The notes beneath the pieces are model-generated. The model did not search any database. It was not told the DNA's origin and saw only the letters and a program-made list of their open reading frames with translations. Below, one piece after another: positions 59,429 through 64,000 of a DNA stretch of 64,000 nucleotides. A program made the position numbers and the translations under genes. Origin of the DNA: Pseudoxanthomonas sp. Root65 (GTDB lineage Bacteria > Pseudomonadota > Gammaproteobacteria > Xanthomonadales > Xanthomonadaceae); NCBI RefSeq assembly GCF_001427635.1, contig NZ_LMHA01000001.1, forward strand, positions 646,017 through 710,016. Reading direction: 5' to 3'. Each line of letters opens with the position of its first letter. The first letter of the stretch is position 1.

Positions 59429-60553
59429 ATGATGTTGCGCTGGCTTGCCACGGTGTCGCTCTTCGTCTGCTGTGCGTTCGCTTACGCCGCACCCCCGCGC
59501 CAGGTCTTCATCGCCGGCGATTCCACCGCCAGCCACTACGGACCCGAGCGCGCACCGCGCGAGGGTTGGGGCCAGCAGTTGCAGTCGTTCCTCGATGAGG
59601 ACGCCTACGTGGTCCGCAACCATGCCCAGAGTGGACGAAGCTCGCGCAGCTTCGTCGCCGAGGGCTGGTTCGACGGCATGGCGAAAGAGATGCGTGCCGA
59701 CGACGTATTGTTGATCCAGTTCGGCCACAACGACGAGAAGATCGAGGACCCGACCCGCTACAACGAGCCGCAGCGCGCGTTCCCGGCGTGGCTGATGCGC
59801 TATGTCGAACTGGCGCGCAGCAAGGGCGCCACGCCGATCCTGGTGACGCCGGTGGCGCGTCGCAAGTTCGACCGCGGGCAACTCCTCGATACGCATGGCC
59901 TGTACGCACAAGCGGTGCGCGACCTGGCGCAGCGCGAACAGGTGGGCCTGGTCGACCTGACCACCCTCAGCATGGACTGGCTGCGCGCGGCCGGCGACGA
60001 CGCCAGCAAGGCGTACTTCATGCACGTGCCCGCGCAGGATCAGCAGGACGACACCCACTTCCAGCAGCGCGGCGCGGTGATGGTGGCCTGCATGGTGGTG
60101 GCCGGCTGGAAGCAGGTCCACCCGTCGCTCGCCGCGCACGTGAAGCGCGACACCGACTGCGGGGCGCCAGGCACGGCGCTGTCAGACCGCAAGGCACAGG
60201 CGCATCCGTCATTGATCGCGAACGAGCGCGAGATCGCCATCGAGCAGCCCGGACCGCATGGTGGCGCGGGCAGCACCACGGCGTATCCCTTCTTCAAGGA
60301 AGCACCGGCGCTCGGCTTCGAGTTCCGCAAGCGCGTCCTTCACCGCGGCGCCGGCATCGGCCTGCACCAGCACCACAAGGACGAGATCTACTATGTGCTG
60401 GGTGGCCGCGGCATCTACGAACTGGACGGCGTCGCACGCGAAGTGCGGGCCGGTGACGCGATGTTGACCCGACCCGGCAGCGCCCACGCCATCCGCCAGC
60501 ACGGCGAGGACGATCTGGTGCTGCTGATCATGTACGGGAGGAAGCAGGAGTGA
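59429..60553 (+). CDS. Rhamnogalacturonan acetylesterase (CE12-like) fused to a cupin
   Basis: A 374-residue protein with a signal peptide (1-21, ending AYA). Residues 24-235 form an SGNH hydrolase of the rhamnogalacturonan acetylesterase type: GDSTASHYG with the catalytic Ser, NHAQSGRSSRSF, IQFGHNDEK with the GxND block, and a C-terminal D..H in QQDDTHFQQRG. Residues about 280-374 are a single cupin: GIGLHQHHKDEIYYVLGGRG and GDAMLTRPGSAHAI hold the metal-binding His and Glu. The esterase would remove acetyl groups from the pectin backbone. A cupin tail is unusual for this family and may act as an isomerase or sugar-binding module. It follows kduD by 118 bases including the REP pair. Confidence 0.85.
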   Translation: MMLRWLATVSLFVCCAFAYAAPPRQVFIAGDSTASHYGPERAPREGWGQQLQSFLDEDAYVVRNHAQSGRSSRSFVAEGWFDGMAKEMRADDVLLIQFGHNDEKIEDPTRYNEPQRAFPAWLMRYVELARSKGATPILVTPVARRKFDRGQLLDTHGLYAQAVRDLAQREQVGLVDLTTLSMDWLRAAGDDASKAYFMHVPAQDQQDDTHFQQRGAVMVACMVVAGWKQVHPSLAAHVKRDTDCGAPGTALSDRKAQAHPSLIANEREIAIEQPGPHGGAGSTTAYPFFKEAPALGFEFRKRVLHRGAGIGLHQHHKDEIYYVLGGRGIYELDGVAREVRAGDAMLTRPGSAHAIRQHGEDDLVLLIMYGRKQE

Positions 60554-60624
60554 GTGGAGAGAAGTGAGGAGTAAGCGGAAGCCTGCTTTTACTCACTCCT
60601 CACTCCTCACTTCTCTCCACTCAC
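60550..60624. repeat. Perfect 23-bp inverted repeat after the acetylesterase gene
   Basis: The arms 60550-60572 and 60602-60624 are perfect reverse complements beginning GTGAGTGGAGAGAAGTGAGG, with a 29-base loop. The repeat starts within the last codons of the acetylesterase and ends in the first codons (3' end) of the convergent hypothetical gene. It could terminate both transcripts without a T-tract. Confidence 0.8.
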
Positions 60625-61118
60625 TTCTCAGCCCCAGGCGCTGGCCGATCCCAGCGTCGATAGGTCGCTGCGAGCGCACTGCGCAAGCGCCGGTACTGCG
60701 CGCTTCCCGGCTCTGCCTGAAGGCCGGCGGCGACGGCCTTCCATCCGCCTTCGTGGTCGCGCGACCACTCGCGCACGACCGCACGGCAGGGCTGCCCGAC
60801 GATCTGCGCCAGCGCGCAGGCCATGAAGATGTCGCCGGCGGTCCAGTCGGGTTGCTGCTGCATCGCTTCCACGTAGGCGCGCGGCACAGCGTAATAGCGG
60901 GCCATTTCGTCCGCGAACGCGGCGGGATAACGGCTTGCGTAATCGTTGATGTCGGCCAGATGCCGGTCCACCGATGCATCACCGCTGGCAGGCGTATAGG
61001 CCGCAGCCGGGACATCCTGCGCAGCCGCAGACACGCCGGGCACCCCGGCAAGGCACCACAGCAGGACAGCCATCGGCAGCGCGCGTTTCACCGTGCCATT
61101 GTGCCCCAGCCTCGCCAT
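60621..61118 (-). CDS. Secreted hypothetical protein
   Basis: A 165-residue protein with a signal peptide (KRALPMAVLLWCLAGVPG, cleavage near VSA-AAQ). The mature part is mostly helical, with RHLADINDYASRYPAAFADE, PRAYVEAMQQQPDWTAGDIF and CALAQIVGQPCRAVVREWSR, which contains a cysteine pair. I do not recognise the family. The ATG at 61118 and a GTG at 61091 are both possible starts. It follows the HAD gene by 14 bases, so the two may be one transcript. Confidence 0.65.
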   Translation of the reverse strand: MARLGHNGTVKRALPMAVLLWCLAGVPGVSAAAQDVPAAAYTPASGDASVDRHLADINDYASRYPAAFADEMARYYAVPRAYVEAMQQQPDWTAGDIFMACALAQIVGQPCRAVVREWSRDHEGGWKAVAAGLQAEPGSAQYRRLRSALAATYRRWDRPAPGAEK

Positions 61119-61132
61119 GCCTGCCTGCACGC

Positions 61133-61855
61133 TCAGGCGTCGGGCGTCGCTTCGATCCTGGCGACCGCATCCACCAGTTCGCCGGCGTTCTGCACCACGT
61201 GCAGGCGCGGCGCATCGGCAGCGACGCCATGCTCGGCCTCCAGCGCCCAGGTGACGTGGTAGGGCATGTGGATGCCCCAGCCGCCCAGTGCGAGCACCGG
61301 CTCGATGTCCGAGCGCAGCGAGTTGCCGACCATCGCGAAGTCCGAGGGCGCCACCTCCAGCTCGCGCAGCACGCGCGCGTAGGTCGCCTGGTCCTTCTCG
61401 GACACCACCTCGATGCGATGGAACAGGTCGGCCAGGCCCGACTGCGCGATCTTGGCTTCCTGGTGGAACAGGTCGCCCTTGGTGATCAGCACGATCTCAT
61501 GGTCGGCGGCGATGCGCTCGACCGCGTCGCGGATGCCCGGCAGCAGGTCGACCGGATGCTGCAGCGTGGCGCGCCCGATCTCGATCACGCGATGCAGGTC
61601 GTGCGCACTGATCCGTTCGTCGGTCACCTGGATCGCGGTTTCCAGCATCGACAGCGTCATGCCTTTCACGCCGTAGCCGAAGATCTTCAGGTTGCGGCGT
61701 TCGACTTCCAGCAGGTGCTGGTGCGTGCGCGCATCGGCGAGATCGACATAGGTGCCGAGGATCGCCTCGAAGTCCGCTTCTGCCTGCCGGTAGTAATCCT
61801 CGCTCTTCCAGAGCGTGTCGTCGCCGTCGAAGCCGACCCATCGGATGCGCGCCAT
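61133..61855 (-). CDS. HAD-family hydrolase
   Basis: A 240-residue HAD-superfamily phosphatase. Motif I is FDGDDTLWKSED (residues 9-20; the usual DxDxT with nucleophile Asp9 is read here as DGDDT), motif II LITKGD near 118 has the Thr, motif III is a Lys in VVSEKDQ near 147, and motif IV VGNSLRSDIEPVLALG holds the metal-binding Asp. The cap is of the C1 helical type. The natural substrate is not evident. It lies alone upstream of the secreted hypothetical gene. Confidence 0.85.
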   Translation of the reverse strand: MARIRWVGFDGDDTLWKSEDYYRQAEADFEAILGTYVDLADARTHQHLLEVERRNLKIFGYGVKGMTLSMLETAIQVTDERISAHDLHRVIEIGRATLQHPVDLLPGIRDAVERIAADHEIVLITKGDLFHQEAKIAQSGLADLFHRIEVVSEKDQATYARVLRELEVAPSDFAMVGNSLRSDIEPVLALGGWGIHMPYHVTWALEAEHGVAADAPRLHVVQNAGELVDAVARIEATPDA

Positions 61856-61920
61856 CGGATACCGTCCTTCCCTTTCTGCGAAGGCCGCGAAGGATAGCAG
61901 CCACGCCTTCGTACACGAAG

Positions 61921-61946
61921 ACGGCCGCCCTCTTCAGGGCGGCCGT
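61921..61946. terminator. Strong hairpin downstream of the proline-rich lipoprotein gene
   Basis: Perfect stem ACGGCCGCCCT / AGGGCGGCCGT (61921-61931 and 61936-61946) with a 4-base loop. No T-tract follows on either strand, so termination is likely but not certain. It lies 33 bases after the stop of the lipoprotein gene. Confidence 0.5.
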
Positions 61947-61979
61947 GGGGTGATCGACGCGTATCGACAGTGTCGACTA

Positions 61980-62270
61980 TCAACCGCCCGTGCTGGGCGG
62001 TGGCGTGGTGCCATCCGCGGGTGGCGGCGTGGTCTCCGGCGCGTTCGGGTTGGCCGGCGGCGGCAGCGTCGAGTCGGTGGGCGGTACCGACGGATCCGTC
62101 GGCGTGGGGGCCGGCGGCGTCATGTTGTCGGTGGGCGGCGTGGTCTCCACCGGCTCGGGCGGGCTCGGCGGCGGGGTATCTTCCGGTTCCGGGCCGCAGG
62201 CCGTCATCAGGCCCGCGCTCAACAGCGCCAGGCCAAGGCCCATCGTCAGTCTGTGGGTAGAAGGCTTCAT
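61980..62270 (-). CDS. Proline/threonine-rich lipoprotein
   Basis: A 96-residue protein with a lipoprotein signal (LLSAGLMTACGPEP, lipid Cys near residue 25) and a low-complexity tail in which Pro and Thr make up most positions (for example PPPSPPEPVETTPPTDN). The tail has no globular domain and may act as a spacer across the periplasm. The ATG at 62270 follows GGAGGAACC. It is the last of three small secreted-protein genes read leftward. Confidence 0.8.
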   Translation of the reverse strand: MKPSTHRLTMGLGLALLSAGLMTACGPEPEDTPPPSPPEPVETTPPTDNMTPPAPTPTDPSVPPTDSTLPPPANPNAPETTPPPADGTTPPPSTGG

Positions 62271-62310
62271 GGGTTCCTCCATGCGTTCGTTCGTGGGAGA
62301 GGGTGGTGCG

Positions 62311-62616
62311 TCAGGGCGTGCCCTGCAGATGTACTGCGTACTCTTCTGGGCTCAGGCGACCATCGGCATCCTTATCCAGCGTGCCGAACACCTGCGCCAG
62401 GGGCGGATCGACCGCTGCTTCGTCCTTGCTGATCGCGCCATCCGCGTTCTGGTCGAGCTCCTCGAACGTGCGCGGTGCGCTGGTGGGCTCGGCGGCGGAT
62501 GCAGCGGGCCGTTCCGTGCGCTCGGCGGCATCCTGCGCCTGTGCCAACGGCACGATGGCGAAGGCCAGTGCGATGGTCAGGCCACGCCAGGACAGCGTCT
62601 TCCGGGTCGTGCTCAT
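62311..62616 (-). CDS. Secreted EF-hand protein (two EF loops)
   Basis: A 101-residue protein with a signal peptide (about 1-28, ending LAQAQ). Two calcium-binding loops are seen, DQNADGAISKDE near residues 55-66 and DKDADGRLSPEE near 80-91, both with Asp at 1, 3 and 5 and Glu at 12. A role in calcium sensing or buffering in the periplasm is inferred. It resembles the next gene (62740-63111), so the two probably arose by duplication. Confidence 0.85.
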   Translation of the reverse strand: MSTTRKTLSWRGLTIALAFAIVPLAQAQDAAERTERPAASAAEPTSAPRTFEELDQNADGAISKDEAAVDPPLAQVFGTLDKDADGRLSPEEYAVHLQGTP

Positions 62617-62739
62617 GGATGCCTCCAGTGGGATGGGTGTGGGGAAGTGGAAGGGGCGGCACGAGAGGCCGCCCCTTCAGGAGGGCGACGGCGGCGCATC
62701 ACGCAGCATGCGCGGCGTCACCCCGTGTGGCGGCGATGC

Positions 62740-63111
62740 TTACTTCTGCTGGTCGCCGTAGTTCTTGCTCACGAACGCCTTGTACTCGTCCGCGGTCAGC
62801 GAACCGTCGGCGTTCGCATCGGCCTGGTCGAACACCTGGCTCAGGCCCGGGTTGGCGGCCGCCTCTTCCTTGCTGATGTTGCCATCGGCGTTGGTGTCGA
62901 CGTCAGCCCAGCCCTGCTTGGCCTGGGTGGCACCAGCGTCGGTGCTCTGCGTCGGCGTGGTGGCCGAGCCCGTGGCCTGTTCGGCGCTCTGCTCGGTCTG
63001 CTGCTCCTGCATGCCGTCGTCGGTCTTTTCCTGCGCGAAGGCCAGCGGCATGGCCAGCGCGGCGCTCAGGGCGACCAGGGCGATCAGCGGCTTGCGGTTG
63101 TTGTTCGTCAT
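62740..63111 (-). CDS. Secreted EF-hand protein (two EF loops)
   Basis: A 123-residue secreted protein with a signal peptide (about 1-26, ending AFAQE), a Gln/Thr-rich linker and two EF loops, DTNADGNISKEE (about 71-82) and DANADGSLTADE (about 96-107). The C-terminal part aligns by eye with the EF part of the protein encoded at 62311-62616. The ATG at 63111 was chosen because the upstream in-frame extension lacks a signal peptide. Confidence 0.85.
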   Translation of the reverse strand: MTNNNRKPLIALVALSAALAMPLAFAQEKTDDGMQEQQTEQSAEQATGSATTPTQSTDAGATQAKQGWADVDTNADGNISKEEAAANPGLSQVFDQADANADGSLTADEYKAFVSKNYGDQQK

Positions 63112-63315
63112 GTCAGTGCTCCGTTCTGTGGGAGTGCGTCCGATTGCGCACGGCCCCACCTTGCCGCCGTCGTTCTGAACGAAATTTGCGGCGCGACATG
63201 AACGTGCACGCGTGCTTAACCACGTGGATTCCGCCATCGGCTAGCCCGGTGTTAGGCGCCCGTGAGCACCGCGTCTGCGGCGCGTGGAATGCGTGATGCC
63301 GCGCCAGCTTTGGTG

Positions 63316-63711
63316 TTACGCATCCGTTTTTTCGGTGCTTTTCGTCGATGCGGCGTCATCGGTTTTTTTGCTGAACCATTGCCAACCCAGCACCACGCCG
63401 GTCAACGCGCCGGCGATTTCCAGCACGACACGCGAGCCCAGACCGTCGGGATCGTGGATGCCCTGCAGCGCGATGCGCGCGTAGAGCGGCGATTCGAGTC
63501 GCGCGATGCCCAGGTAGAACATGTTCCAGATGTCCACGCCTGCGCCGATGACCACGGCGGACAGGCACGACCAGCCAATCGCATGACCCATCGACCAGCG
63601 CATCCGCACGCACAGCGCATTCCAGAACAGGAAACACAGCAGGCCGATCATCAGCGCGATCAATCCCGCTTCCAGCGCTCCGAGCACACCGTAGTGGAGC
63701 GGCAGGTTCAT
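63316..63711 (-). CDS. Multi-pass membrane protein of unknown function
   Basis: A 131-residue protein with about three membrane segments (residues 9-30, 44-62 and 96-112) and a charged, lysine-rich tail. The string LESPLYARIALQGIHDPDG lies in the periplasmic or cytoplasmic loop. I do not recognise the family. The ATG at 63711 was preferred because the protein then begins directly before the first membrane segment. No operon partner is apparent. Confidence 0.6.
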   Translation of the reverse strand: MNLPLHYGVLGALEAGLIALMIGLLCFLFWNALCVRMRWSMGHAIGWSCLSAVVIGAGVDIWNMFYLGIARLESPLYARIALQGIHDPDGLGSRVVLEIAGALTGVVLGWQWFSKKTDDAASTKSTEKTDA

Positions 63712-63878
63712 CGGCCGGTGTCCATGGCAAGGGTCGAAGCCGGCGCGGCGAGGCGGTGCATGCAGGAATTCCGTGTGATCGGGCCACGCCCGTCGTGGCA
63801 GGGTAACCGATGCCGTGCACTCCTCCGGCAGCGGGACTGGCAAGATGGCACCGTCTTCCCGCCGGTGAGGCATATCCC

Positions 63879-64000
63879 ATGACCCGTCTGATGCTGGCCG
63901 GTGCCACCGGCCTGGTCGGTGAGGCCGCCTTGCAGCGCGCGCTCGCTTCCCCGCGCGTGCTGCAGGTGGTCGCGCCCACGCGCCGGCCACTCGCGCCGCA
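63879..64000 (+). CDS. NAD(P)-binding protein, N-terminal fragment (3' end beyond the window)
   Basis: Only about 40 codons are visible. The first residues MTRLMLAGATGLVGEAALQR contain the Rossmann loop GATGLVG, typical of atypical short-chain dehydrogenases such as the NAD(P)H-binding Htatip2-like proteins. The gene continues rightward past base 64000. The function beyond nucleotide binding cannot be assigned. Confidence 0.75.
   Translation, partial: MTRLMLAGATGLVGEAALQRALASPRVLQVVAPTRRPLAP

Overview
The window looks like chromosomal DNA of a member of the Xanthomonadaceae (Pseudoxanthomonas / Xanthomonas / Stenotrophomonas group). This is an inference from several signs: high GC, many TonB-dependent receptors placed beside glycan-degradation genes, a SMAG-like short palindrome, and the housekeeping order coaX-birA-plsY. 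No rRNA, phage or insertion sequence was recognised. One tRNA (Thr, anticodon TGT) is present.

Layout. 1-5 kb: end of an arginase gene, a 21-bp-period repeat block, a GFA-family protein, and two lower-GC nuclease-like genes (a SEC-C protein with a possible PD-(D/E)XK core, and an Mrr-like endonuclease). 5-16 kb: mostly housekeeping. It holds tRNA-Thr, a SPOR protein, coaX, birA, plsY, a FakA/FakB-like fusion, mtfA, a PhoP/PhoQ-like two-component pair, a ctlX-like hydrolase, dusA and an NLI-type phosphatase. 16.9-26.4 kb: a potassium-starvation locus read leftward, in the order TorF-like porin, kdpF, kdpA, kdpB, kdpC, a 51-codon membrane ORF, a 660-bp repeat block, kdpD, kdpE. A KdpE-type direct repeat lies upstream of the porin.

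26.4-40.7 kb: a less familiar accessory region, also read leftward. A CitE-type lyase and a beta-propeller/sodium symporter fusion are followed by a LysR regulator. Then comes a tightly coupled operon: TonB receptor, serine hydrolase, ribokinase, a TIM-barrel/FGE-fold fusion and a GH127 enzyme. A class III CoA-transferase follows. The substrate of this set is unknown.

40.8-60.6 kb: a pectin/uronate utilization locus. Two paralogous TonB receptors would bring oligosaccharides across the outer membrane. PL1 and PL10 lyases and a GH43 enzyme would cut them, a TRAP transporter would import uronates, and KduI, KduD and KdgK would convert the unsaturated product to KDPG. A rhamnogalacturonan-acetylesterase/cupin fusion and a LacI regulator complete the set. 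Four intergenic copies of ATGACACCG(G/C)T sites, placed before the TonB receptors, the hydratase-TRAP operon and kduI, suggest one local LacI regulon. 60.6-64 kb: small secreted proteins (two EF-hand proteins and a proline-rich lipoprotein), a HAD hydrolase, a membrane protein and the start of an NAD(P)-binding protein.

The best candidates for under-described biology are the two phased 21-bp repeat arrays, the FakA-FakB fusion next to plsY, the LacI-site regulon with matching sites inside both receptor genes, and the GH127/FGE-fold operon.
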